Assembly: GCF_000224515.1 (NCBI RefSeq)
Contig: NZ_AGAF01000238.1
Location: 1 to 40,354, forward strand
DNA length: 40,354 nucleotides
Direction of reading: 5' to 3'
DNA from: Desulfosporosinus sp. OT
Lineage (GTDB): Bacteria; Bacillota; Desulfitobacteriia; Desulfitobacteriales; Desulfitobacteriaceae
Shown: piece after piece, positions 34,030-40,354 of the stretch
Layout of the letters: the number at the start of each line of letters is the position of its first letter
Position numbering within the stretch: position 1 is the first letter of the stretch
Translations under genes and position numbers: made by a program
The notes under the pieces: generated by a model
Databases searched by the model: none
What the model saw: the letters and a program-made list of their open reading frames with translations, nothing else
Told to the model about the DNA's origin: nothing

Positions 34030-35595
34030 TTACACCGTCGCTGCCTGATGAATCGTTTGGGTATCCAACCCCATAATAGCACGAACACGTTCAAGATCGA
34101 CACTTTGCCGTACTAAATCCGCCAGCTCATTAAAGGCTGATTCGCGAAGAGAGGCCTGAGAAATTGACGCTTCAACCGGTCTACATCGATCTCTGCGCTG
34201 CCAAAGCCATTTCAAAAGTTCCGTCCGTAAACTGTCATTGTCAAAAATCCCATGTAAGTAGGTTCCAAAGGAATTCCTGGTTTGCAAGCCATCCGGATAA
34301 GATACTCCATTGGAAGTCAAATTAAACAGTGGGGTCTGTCCTTCGTCCATCGTGGATCTCCCCATATGAATCTCATAGCCAACGACGGTTTCCCCGGTGC
34401 AAGCTTTAAAAAAGTCCCGATTGGCCAGAATCGTCCCTGTACTTTGAACGGTATGTTTCTGCGGATAGAATTCCGTTACCATTGGAAGAATGCCAAGTCC
34501 CGCTACCTCTTCAAGTTCAGACTCAGTATGCAGCGGATCCAGCACAGAACGTCCCATCATTTGGTACCCACCGCAAATACCTATAAGAGGAACATTTGCT
34601 TCACTGAGCTTAGAAATCTGCTCCCCTAAACCGCTCTCATGCAGAAAACGCAGATCAGCAAGGGTATTTTTGCTTCCCGGAAGAATAATAAGATCGGGTT
34701 TACCAAGATTACCAACTTCCGTGACATAGCGGACCGAGACATCCGGTTCGTCTTGAAGCGCATCAAAGTCCGTAAAGTTAGAAATGTAAGGCAACCGAAC
34801 CACCGCAACGTCTAATTGATCGGTAAGCGAAACAGAGGGTTTCTCTGCAGACTCATTCAAGGCAACGGAATCTTCATCCGGAATGCGGATTTTAAAATAA
34901 GGGACAACCCCTACCACTGGGATTCCTGTTCTTTCTTCAATGAAATCTAACGCAGGTTGAAGTAGGGCCAGTTCGCCGCGAAACTTATTAAAGATAATCC
35001 CTTTAACCAAGTCTCTTTCCTCGGGTTCCAGCAATTCCAAGGTCCCCACAACAGAAGCCAAGGCACCGCCACGGTCGATGTCAGCAACAAGCAAGACCGG
35101 TGACTTCGCCTCCAGGGCGACTCGCATATTAACAATATCATTTGATTTAAGATTAACCTCTGCCGGACTCCCTGCTCCTTCAATAACTAAGATCTCGTAT
35201 TCATCAAGCAGTGAGTGGAGGGCATCTTGAACAGATGGCCAGGTCATCCTTTGATATTCTCCGTGGTAACGCAGGGCTGTCACGTTCCCTTGGGACTGCC
35301 CCATGATGATTACTTGAGAACCGCTTGGCCCACTAGGTTTAAGCAAAATTGGGTTCATGCGAACATCGGGGTCGACTCCTGCGGCTTGAGCCTGCACCAC
35401 CTGTGCTCTCCCCATCTCTCCGCCAGCTGCTGTCACAAATGAGTTAAGAGCCATATTCTGCGCTTTAAAAGGACTAACCAGATAACCTTCCTGATAAAAA
35501 ATCCGACAAAAGGCAGCCGCCAGGACACTTTTCCCCACACTTGAAGAGGTCCCCTGGATCATGAGTCTCGCTGACAAGTTTCTTTCAGAAGACAA
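34030..35595 (-). CDS. cbiP: Cobyric acid synthase
   Basis: 521 residues from a TTG at 35595 with GGGTGA 6 bases upstream. The frame stays open to an ATG at 35676, but that extra stretch is encoded by the short-repeat DNA and is probably not translated. P-loop domain: MIQGTSSSVGKSVLAA (about 12-27), then PFKAQNMALNS. The amidotransferase domain has the Cys in GICGGYQMMG and the His in YLHGIFDN near the C-terminus. It amidates the b, d, e and g side chains of adenosylcobyrinate diamide, taking nitrogen from glutamine. It lies 96 bases after cbiC and 3 bases before cbiB. CobQ is the alternative name in the aerobic pathway. Confidence 0.95.
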   Translation of the reverse strand: MSSERNLSARLMIQGTSSSVGKSVLAAAFCRIFYQEGYLVSPFKAQNMALNSFVTAAGGEMGRAQVVQAQAAGVDPDVRMNPILLKPSGPSGSQVIIMGQSQGNVTALRYHGEYQRMTWPSVQDALHSLLDEYEILVIEGAGSPAEVNLKSNDIVNMRVALEAKSPVLLVADIDRGGALASVVGTLELLEPEERDLVKGIIFNKFRGELALLQPALDFIEERTGIPVVGVVPYFKIRIPDEDSVALNESAEKPSVSLTDQLDVAVVRLPYISNFTDFDALQDEPDVSVRYVTEVGNLGKPDLIILPGSKNTLADLRFLHESGLGEQISKLSEANVPLIGICGGYQMMGRSVLDPLHTESELEEVAGLGILPMVTEFYPQKHTVQSTGTILANRDFFKACTGETVVGYEIHMGRSTMDEGQTPLFNLTSNGVSYPDGLQTRNSFGTYLHGIFDNDSLRTELLKWLWQRRDRCRPVEASISQASLRESAFNELADLVRQSVDLERVRAIMGLDTQTIHQAATV

Positions 35596-35604
35596 GAATA
35601 TCAC

Positions 35605-35712
35605 CCGCTTTCGTGGTTGGATTTTCGATATTTGTGGTTCGATTCGATATTCGCATAATCGTGGTTTGACGTTCAATATTCGGCTTTCGAACTACGAACT
35701 ACGAATTTGCGA
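35605..35712. repeat. Degenerate short-repeat tract between cbiC and cbiP
   Basis: Read on the minus strand, TTCGTAG is repeated in tandem at about 35706-35693 and then TTCGAAA. Further on come CGAATATTG, GCGAATATCG, AATCGAACCAC, AAATATCG and CAACCACGAA. The first copies supply the last codons (IRSS) and the TAG stop of cbiC, so the repeat has invaded or formed the gene's 3' end. The words are shared with the tract at 32955-33066. Confidence 0.7.
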
Positions 35713-36333
35713 AATGGCAGTATAAATTAAGGCATTGATCACTGTCGCTGCGAGTGGACTTCCTCCTCGGGTGCCTAATACTGTGATCGATGGGAGGTTG
35801 ACCTTTTCCCACAGTAAATCTTTGGACTCTTTCGCTCCGACAAAACCAACGGGTATTCCCACAATTAAGGCCGGACAGGTTTCTGGATTTTCGGCTAAAC
35901 GTAAAACTTCGAGCAGTGCTGTTGGCGCGTTACCGATTGCTACGATTGCGCCGCGCAGACGCTCGGGATGCATCCGAAAGGCCGTCATTGAGCGTGTGAT
36001 TCCCCAGGCTTTAGCCTGTTCTGAAACGCCCGGGGCATTCAGGTAGCTTTCTACAGTTCCACCCAACGATTTTAGTTTTTCTTTGGAGATACCCGCCCGG
36101 ACCATCTCAACATCCGTAATGACGTTGGCGCCTTCTTTCAGTGCCTTAAGTCCGCAAGCAATCGCTTGGGGATGAATGGCAATGACCTGTTCTAAGGAAG
36201 GATCCCCACTCGTATGAATTAAACGTTCTACAACTGGGTATTCATCCTCAGACCAAGGGCGAGTCAGTCCGGTTCGTATGATGCGCATACTTTCCGTCTC
36301 GATTTGACCCGGGTCTAAGATAAAAGATGTCAT
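35692..36333 (-). CDS. cbiC: Cobalt-precorrin-8 methylmutase
   Basis: 213 residues, the usual size. The catalytic His lies in RLIHTSGDPS at about 42-51. TDVEMVRAGI at about 73-82, AIGNAPTALLEVL at about 132-144 and GIPVGFVGAKESK at about 159-171 are family hallmarks. It moves the methyl group from C-11 to C-12 to give cobyrinate. The ATG overlaps the stop of cbiX by 4 bases. The last four residues and the stop codon are part of a short-repeat tract, so the native C-terminus may have been slightly altered; the catalytic part is intact. Confidence 0.96.
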   Translation of the reverse strand: MTSFILDPGQIETESMRIIRTGLTRPWSEDEYPVVERLIHTSGDPSLEQVIAIHPQAIACGLKALKEGANVITDVEMVRAGISKEKLKSLGGTVESYLNAPGVSEQAKAWGITRSMTAFRMHPERLRGAIVAIGNAPTALLEVLRLAENPETCPALIVGIPVGFVGAKESKDLLWEKVNLPSITVLGTRGGSPLAATVINALIYTAISQIRSS

Positions 36334-36698
36334 GCACCCATAGCCTCCTTAATACGCAGGCAGGCCAAATTCGCGATGCCGTCATCTGCTCCCAATTCTT
36401 CCGTAAATACGATTTCCACCTTCGGATTTTGTTCTCTGATTTCACGCAATTCCTCGTGAATATCCACCGATACGTGGACTCCTCGAAAAAGAAAGAGGGG
36501 CATGATAACAATCTTTAATGCGCCTTCCTTAATCTTAGCCTCCACTGCTTCCGGCAGACTGGGCTTATCGTGCGCCATATAAGCAGGTGTTACTGTTTGC
36601 CCCATGAGAAGACTAACTTTTTGAGCGACTACTAAAAGTCCTTGGTTTGCTTCGGCACGACGGCTGCCGTGTCCTAATAAAATAATTTCTGATTTCAT
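36330..36698 (-). CDS. cbiX: Sirohydrochlorin cobaltochelatase (short CbiX)
   Basis: 122 residues from the ATG at 36698 with GGAGGCGATTTT upstream; the open frame to 36800 is not needed and overlaps cbiJ. LLGHGSRR at about 6-13 and FLFRGVHVSVDI at about 69-80 supply the two metal-binding His residues of the chelatase family. The length is that of the small, homodimeric CbiX(S) form known from archaea and some bacteria, half of the two-domain form. It inserts cobalt into sirohydrochlorin. Its ATG overlaps the stop of cbiJ by 4 bases (ATGA). Confidence 0.93.
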   Translation of the reverse strand: MKSEIILLGHGSRRAEANQGLLVVAQKVSLLMGQTVTPAYMAHDKPSLPEAVEAKIKEGALKIVIMPLFLFRGVHVSVDIHEELREIREQNPKVEIVFTEELGADDGIANLACLRIKEAMGA

Positions 36699-37456
36699 AA
36701 AATCGCCTCCAAATGTTTTATAAACTGGGGAAGTGTACTTTCGTGAGTTTCCTCTGCCGGACGTTTCAGGATAATCAAGGGGATGTTTAAATGTAGGCAA
36801 GCCTGTACCTTTTCGAGGGTACCTCCTACTTTGCCACTTTCTTTAGCAACCACGACGTCGATATCTAATTGTTTGAACATCGCCTCGTCCCATTCCTGGG
36901 AGAAAGGGCCTTGTGCGGCAATGATTTGCTTGGGCTTGAACCCCAAGGATTCGCAGCGTGCCAAGACCTCCGCTGTAGGCAGAACGCGAATGAAGAGCAC
37001 TTTATCTTTTAAAGCAGGCTGAGATACCCATTCCGCTAAAGCGTTGCTGCCTGTCGTTAAGAGAATACGTTGGCCGGCAAGCTTTGCAGCAATTTGAGCA
37101 GCCGTTGGAATATCCTCAGCCCAATGAATCAGGGGATGAACCTCTAAATCAAGGGGAGAGCGCTGCCAACGGAGGTAAGGAAGCGATAGTTTTTCACAGA
37201 CCGTTTTGGCCATTTCCTTTACTCGCACAGCGTAAGGATGGGTTGCATCGACAAGGGCATCAAAGGCACTTCCCTGGAGAAGGTCTGTGAGAGTTTGAGC
37301 ATCCATTGCCCCAGAGCGAGCTTGAAGTCCTTGTTCTAATGCTAAATCCGCTCCATATGCGGTCAGGGTCGACACTAAAATATCGTGGCCACGCTGCATT
37401 AAAGCATTCGCAAGTTCACGACCATCCTCTGTTCCCGCTAAGACCAAAAGCCTCAC
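36695..37456 (-). CDS. cbiJ: Cobalt-precorrin-6A reductase
   Basis: 253 residues from a GTG at 37456 that overlaps the stop of cbiH by 4 bases. VLAGTEDGRELA at about 5-16 is the NAD(P)H-binding start; ATHPYAVRVKEMA at about 70-82, YLRWQRSP at about 95-102 and TTGSNAL at about 134-140 follow. These are the signatures of CobK/CbiJ. It reduces the C-18/C-19 double bond of the ring-contracted intermediate. The catalytic details cannot be inferred further. It is in the middle of the operon, directly before cbiX. Confidence 0.94.
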   Translation of the reverse strand: MRLLVLAGTEDGRELANALMQRGHDILVSTLTAYGADLALEQGLQARSGAMDAQTLTDLLQGSAFDALVDATHPYAVRVKEMAKTVCEKLSLPYLRWQRSPLDLEVHPLIHWAEDIPTAAQIAAKLAGQRILLTTGSNALAEWVSQPALKDKVLFIRVLPTAEVLARCESLGFKPKQIIAAQGPFSQEWDEAMFKQLDIDVVVAKESGKVGGTLEKVQACLHLNIPLIILKRPAEETHESTLPQFIKHLEAIL

Positions 37457-38277
37457 AGCTTATACCCTCGAGGAGTTAGCATATAAGGACCGATTATGCG
37501 GGTTTGAGAGTTACCGATAATTACGGTTGTGAGCATGTCAATGGTCTGATTGGTGAAATCTTGAAGTGTGGTCATTTGCACGCTGGACTCCTCGCCCCGT
37601 AATGCCTCTCGGACCAATCCGACCGGTGTTTCAGGGTGACGGTGACGCAGGAGAATCTCGCGCACAGTCTCAATGTGCTGCGTGCGCCCTTTACTTTTGG
37701 GGTTATATATCGCGAGGATAAAATCCGCTTCAGCCGCAAAACGCACGCGTTTCTCAATGACCTCCCAAGGCGTCATAAGATCACTTAAACTAATCACTGC
37801 AAAATCATGCATTAGAGGAGCCCCCAGCATGGATGCTGCCGCAGTGGCTGCAGTAATTCCGGGAACGATTTCCAATGGAATATCCAGAAGTCCCTCTTGC
37901 TCCAGTAACTCAATAATAATACCGGCCATACCGTAAACTCCGGCATCTCCACTACTTACTACGGCCACTCTGTGTCCTTCGGCAGCTAAACGAATCGCTT
38001 CTCGACAACGGTCAATTTCTTGTCGCATTCCATTTGAGACAATCTTTTGATCGGATAAATAGGGCCGAACGAGATCAATGTAGGTTTTATAGCCCACGAT
38101 AAAGTCCACTTCATTCCAAACCGTCTGAACGCGCTTAGTCATATGGTCAGGATCTCCGGGTCCGATGCCCACGACAAAGAGTTTTCCAAGCTGATGGCTA
38201 CGGTCACTCCCTGACCTTTGATTTTCGGTAGAACCAGCTGTCCCATTTGGGTTCCCAGTAAGCTCGCTGCTTCGCAT
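37453..38277 (-). CDS. cbiH: Cobalt-precorrin-3B C17-methyltransferase
   Basis: 274 residues. The tetrapyrrole methylase core starts at about residue 32 with KLFVVGIGPGDPDHMT; GYKTYIDLV, SSGDAGVYGMAG, VPGITAATAAASMLGAPL and AIYNPKSKGR follow in order. It adds the C-17 methyl group and contracts the ring. The only start before the core is the ATG at 38277 (GGA about 6 bases upstream), which gives a polar 31-residue N-terminal extension, rich in Ser, Gly and Asn, that overlaps the 3' end of cbiG by 139 bases in another frame. No other ATG, GTG or TTG lies in frame before the core. The stop overlaps the cbiJ start by 4 bases. Confidence 0.94.
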   Translation of the reverse strand: MRSSELTGNPNGTAGSTENQRSGSDRSHQLGKLFVVGIGPGDPDHMTKRVQTVWNEVDFIVGYKTYIDLVRPYLSDQKIVSNGMRQEIDRCREAIRLAAEGHRVAVVSSGDAGVYGMAGIIIELLEQEGLLDIPLEIVPGITAATAAASMLGAPLMHDFAVISLSDLMTPWEVIEKRVRFAAEADFILAIYNPKSKGRTQHIETVREILLRHRHPETPVGLVREALRGEESSVQMTTLQDFTNQTIDMLTTVIIGNSQTRIIGPYMLTPRGYKL

Positions 38278-39239
38278 ACTCCGTCCACTCCTATCTTTTC
38301 TGATACAAACTTTGATCGACTTAATTGTTCTCGTTCAATGACTGATTGGAGTTCCTCTGTGCTAAAGGTTTGAAACGGAACCCGTAAAAATCTTGCCGTT
38401 TCAATCAGACCCTCTTCATCAGATTTAAGGTCTATACTGTAGATTCCCGCCACTGCCTTAAGAGAGGCACCAATTTGTTTAACTGCCGCTGTGACTGCTT
38501 CTAAGACAACTTTAGGGGAAACGCCTCGTCGGCATCCAACCCCAATACGTAAGACCGGAGGAATCAAATAGACGCAATCATCTTGTAGATTTAGGTCAGG
38601 AAAGGCACTGACAATGACATTCGCTTTTACCTTCTCATTTTCTGACAGGAACTGATAATGCTCATCATTTAACCAAGCGTATTCCGGTGGCAAAGTGTAA
38701 CTTGTCCAGACCTTGAGTGAGCCCTGTTCTAAAAGTAAGCGATTGACAGTTGGTAAATGGTCGATGGGTTCAACTTGCCAATGATATCGCCGGGCATATT
38801 CATCAGGGGCTACTAATCCCCGGCCATCAGTGGCAGTGGTAATAACTGCTAAAGCTCCGCTTTGACGGGCGAGCTGATTAGCCCAAGCGTTTGCGCCGCC
38901 TAAATGTCCGGAAAGCAAGGGAATGATGAACTTCCCTGCCTCGTCTAAAACGAGTACCGCAGGATCGCGGTCTTTGCCCTCGATCAGTGAGGCGATTTGG
39001 CGTACCACAATCCCTGTAGCCATGACAAAAACGAGAACAGAATACTCCTGCCAGAGGTTCGGAATGATATCGCCTAATTTATGAAAAATTTGAGCGTCAT
39101 TTCCTGTATGGTTTTTAGAAAGAGCAAGGGCTTTGTCATGAATAAAAAAATCTCGCCTAATTGAATTCGGGAACCCTCCGCTCAGTCGCTGGGCTGTAAC
39201 CATTCCCCGATCAGTCAACGCTATAAGTGCTACTTTCAA
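38139..39239 (-). CDS. cbiG: Cobalt-precorrin 5A hydrolase
   Basis: 366 residues from a TTG at 39239 that overlaps the cbiF stop by 4 bases. The N-terminal domain has ALTDRG, FVMATGIVVRQIA at about 72-84 and PLLSGHLGGANAWA at about 107-120. The C-terminal domain has IGVGCRRGVSP at about 223-233, SIDLKSDEEGL, and ends past VTVAIS. This is the CbiG layout; the enzyme opens the delta-lactone and releases acetaldehyde. The last 46 codons share DNA with the start of cbiH in a different frame. The core ends near VAISLENS, so only the final 15 or so residues run into the cbiH core. Confidence 0.94.
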   Translation of the reverse strand: MKVALIALTDRGMVTAQRLSGGFPNSIRRDFFIHDKALALSKNHTGNDAQIFHKLGDIIPNLWQEYSVLVFVMATGIVVRQIASLIEGKDRDPAVLVLDEAGKFIIPLLSGHLGGANAWANQLARQSGALAVITTATDGRGLVAPDEYARRYHWQVEPIDHLPTVNRLLLEQGSLKVWTSYTLPPEYAWLNDEHYQFLSENEKVKANVIVSAFPDLNLQDDCVYLIPPVLRIGVGCRRGVSPKVVLEAVTAAVKQIGASLKAVAGIYSIDLKSDEEGLIETARFLRVPFQTFSTEELQSVIEREQLSRSKFVSEKIGVDGVCEAASLLGTQMGQLVLPKIKGQGVTVAISLENSLSWASDPEILTI

Positions 39240-40021
39240 GTTGCTGTTCCTTGGCGGTATTCATGAGTAAAGGTTGGGTCATAGAGCTTAGAACGTGCAT
39301 AACCGTTTGCGGGATCTAAGAAATCTCCGACCAGGATTTGCGCTTGTTTCCGAATTCCTGCCGCTTTTACCTTCTCTTCGATAGTTTCCAGAGTGCCCAG
39401 CAGAATTTCTTCATCCGGCCAACTTGCTTTAGCGATGACAGCAATGGGGGTTGAGGCTGGATAACCTTCCAGCAACTCTTTAACCACTGACCCTATATCC
39501 TGCACACTTAGGAAAATCGCCATACTCGCTTGATGTTTCGCTAATTTAGCAAGCGATTCTTTCTCTGGTACAGGGGTTCGTCCGGCCAAGCGGGTAAGTA
39601 TCAAAGTTTGACTGATTTCCGGCAACGTGAATTCTCGCCGAACCGCCGCTGCTGCTGAAAACACCGAACTGACCCCCGGAATGACGGAATAAGGAATAGT
39701 TTGCTTGTCTAAGTAGTCGAATTGTTCTTTAATTGCTCCGTACATGCTGGGATCTCCGGTATGAAGACGCACAATTGTTTCGCCGTTCTTAGTCCCCTCA
39801 TCCATTAAAGTGACCACCTCTTCGAGGGTGAGATGAGCGCTGTCATGAATGGGTGTTCCTGGGCGACAAATTTGGAGCAACTCCGGGTTGACTAAAGACC
39901 CTGCATAAATCACGCGGTCTGCACTCTCTAACGCGCGGGATCCCTTCACCGTTATAAGCTCCGGATCGCCTGGTCCGGCTCCAACAAAAATAACTTTACC
40001 GTTAACTGTTTTCTGACTCAT
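39236..40021 (-). CDS. cbiF: Cobalt-precorrin-4 C11-methyltransferase
   Basis: 261 residues from the ATG at 40021 with GGGAGG upstream. Tetrapyrrole methylase motifs are present: VIFVGAGPGDPELITVKG at about 10-27, YAGSLVNPELL, LHTGDPSMYGA at about 81-91 and VIPGVSSVFSAAA at about 105-117. This set, with DSAHLTLEE, is that of CbiF/CobM. The enzyme methylates C-11 using S-adenosylmethionine. It overlaps the partial cbiL gene upstream by 20 bases and cbiG downstream by 4. Confidence 0.95.
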   Translation of the reverse strand: MSQKTVNGKVIFVGAGPGDPELITVKGSRALESADRVIYAGSLVNPELLQICRPGTPIHDSAHLTLEEVVTLMDEGTKNGETIVRLHTGDPSMYGAIKEQFDYLDKQTIPYSVIPGVSSVFSAAAAVRREFTLPEISQTLILTRLAGRTPVPEKESLAKLAKHQASMAIFLSVQDIGSVVKELLEGYPASTPIAVIAKASWPDEEILLGTLETIEEKVKAAGIRKQAQILVGDFLDPANGYARSKLYDPTFTHEYRQGTAT

Positions 40022-40354
40022 CGTTTTTCCTCCCTAACAAATCTTTTTTGACAAGCAGCAGGCTGAGATAATCGACTTTGTCAGACGTGAATTCCAGCGG
40101 TTTAGGCTCCCAACGGATTTTCTCTCCAGACTGTCCCAGCCGTGTTAACAAGACAGCTTTTCTTTCACGCTCCTTGAGAAGAGTCAACATTTCAGGGAGT
40201 CTTCTCGATACTTTCATTAAGACTAAGTTTGGAAAATCGAGATATTCCGCTACATCCTCGGTACTCGGCAGAACAAGAAGAGGTTCATCCCCAGTGGCGA
40301 GAGGCAAGTTAATCCTCGCCGCAGCTGCAGCCATAGCCGTGATTCCCGGAATGG
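40002..40354 (-). CDS. cbiL: Cobalt-factor II C20-methyltransferase, C-terminal part (partial)
   Basis: The frame runs off the right edge, so the ATG at 40334 is internal, not the start. The visible 117 codons start IPGITAMAAAAARINLPLA, the motif near the middle of precorrin-2/cobalt-factor II C20-methyltransferases, then GDEPLLVLPS and LMKVSRRL. It is therefore the C-terminal half of CbiL (CobI in the aerobic pathway). Its stop lies 20 bases inside cbiF. The operon's upstream part, including any cobalamin riboswitch, is outside the window. Confidence 0.88.
   Translation of the reverse strand, partial: IPGITAMAAAAARINLPLATGDEPLLVLPSTEDVAEYLDFPNLVLMKVSRRLPEMLTLLKERERKAVLLTRLGQSGEKIRWEPKPLEFTSDKVDYLSLLLVKKDLLGRKNDESENS

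Noticed and set aside
35596-35676. Longer N-terminus for cobyric acid synthase
   Set aside because: The extra codons lie in short-repeat DNA, while a ribosome binding site precedes the TTG at 35595 and the P-loop domain starts normally after it.
28929-40354. Cobalamin riboswitch inside the operon
   Set aside because: No gap is long enough for the element and none shows its conserved core; if present it must be upstream of cbiL beyond the window.

Overview
This looks like a chromosomal segment of a low-to-mid GC anaerobic Firmicute, most like the Desulfosporosinus/Desulfitobacterium group of clostridia. The lineage is inferred from strong AGGAGG-type ribosome binding sites, frequent TTG and GTG starts, pyruvate:ferredoxin oxidoreductase, AddB-type recombination nuclease, and an oxygen-independent (cbi-type) cobalamin pathway. 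No rRNA, tRNA, CRISPR array, intact insertion sequence or prophage was seen.

Layout. 1-6.7 kb, minus strand: the 5' two thirds of a pyruvate:ferredoxin oxidoreductase gene, a DUF1697 gene, a small membrane protein, a decayed TudS-like desulfidase directly abutting selO, and a soluble chemoreceptor-like protein with a Rossmann domain. 7.3-10.4 kb: a membrane-anchored protein with LTxxQ-like motifs, divergent from an OmpR-type response regulator and histidine kinase, then a small one-helix membrane protein preceded by three phased TTTAAG repeats. 10.4-14.7 kb, plus strand: a glycan cassette of UDP-galactopyranose mutase, two paralogous GT2 glycosyltransferases and a flippase-like membrane protein between them. 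14.9-24.9 kb: an orphan GAF/PAS histidine kinase, addB without addA beside it, a BadF-type sugar kinase, a polysaccharide deacetylase, a membrane GAF-GGDEF diguanylate cyclase and a YitT-family protein. 25.2-28.7 kb: an ECF sigma factor coupled to a DUF4349 membrane protein, and cardiolipin synthase.

28.9-40.35 kb, minus strand, is one tightly packed cobalamin operon entering from beyond the right edge: cbiL (partial), cbiF, cbiG, cbiH, cbiJ, cbiX, cbiC, cbiP, cbiB, cbiA, cobO, pduX, cobD. It covers cobalt insertion, several corrin-ring steps, a,c- and peripheral amidation, adenosylation, synthesis of the aminopropanol phosphate arm from threonine (PduX then CobD) and its attachment (CbiB). 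cbiD, cbiE, cbiT, cobU, cobS and cobT are not in the window. Most genes overlap by 1-4 bases. The two larger gaps, cbiC-cbiP and cbiB-cbiA, are filled with degenerate short-repeat DNA.

Most of the window is ordinary housekeeping and accessory sequence. The parts most worth a second look are the CpxP/CpxRA-like arrangement with its candidate operator repeats, the Rossmann-chemoreceptor fusion, the cysteine cluster in CobO, the repeat tracts inside the cobalamin operon, and the truncated, frameshifted desulfidase next to selO. I see no convincing wholly new multi-gene system.
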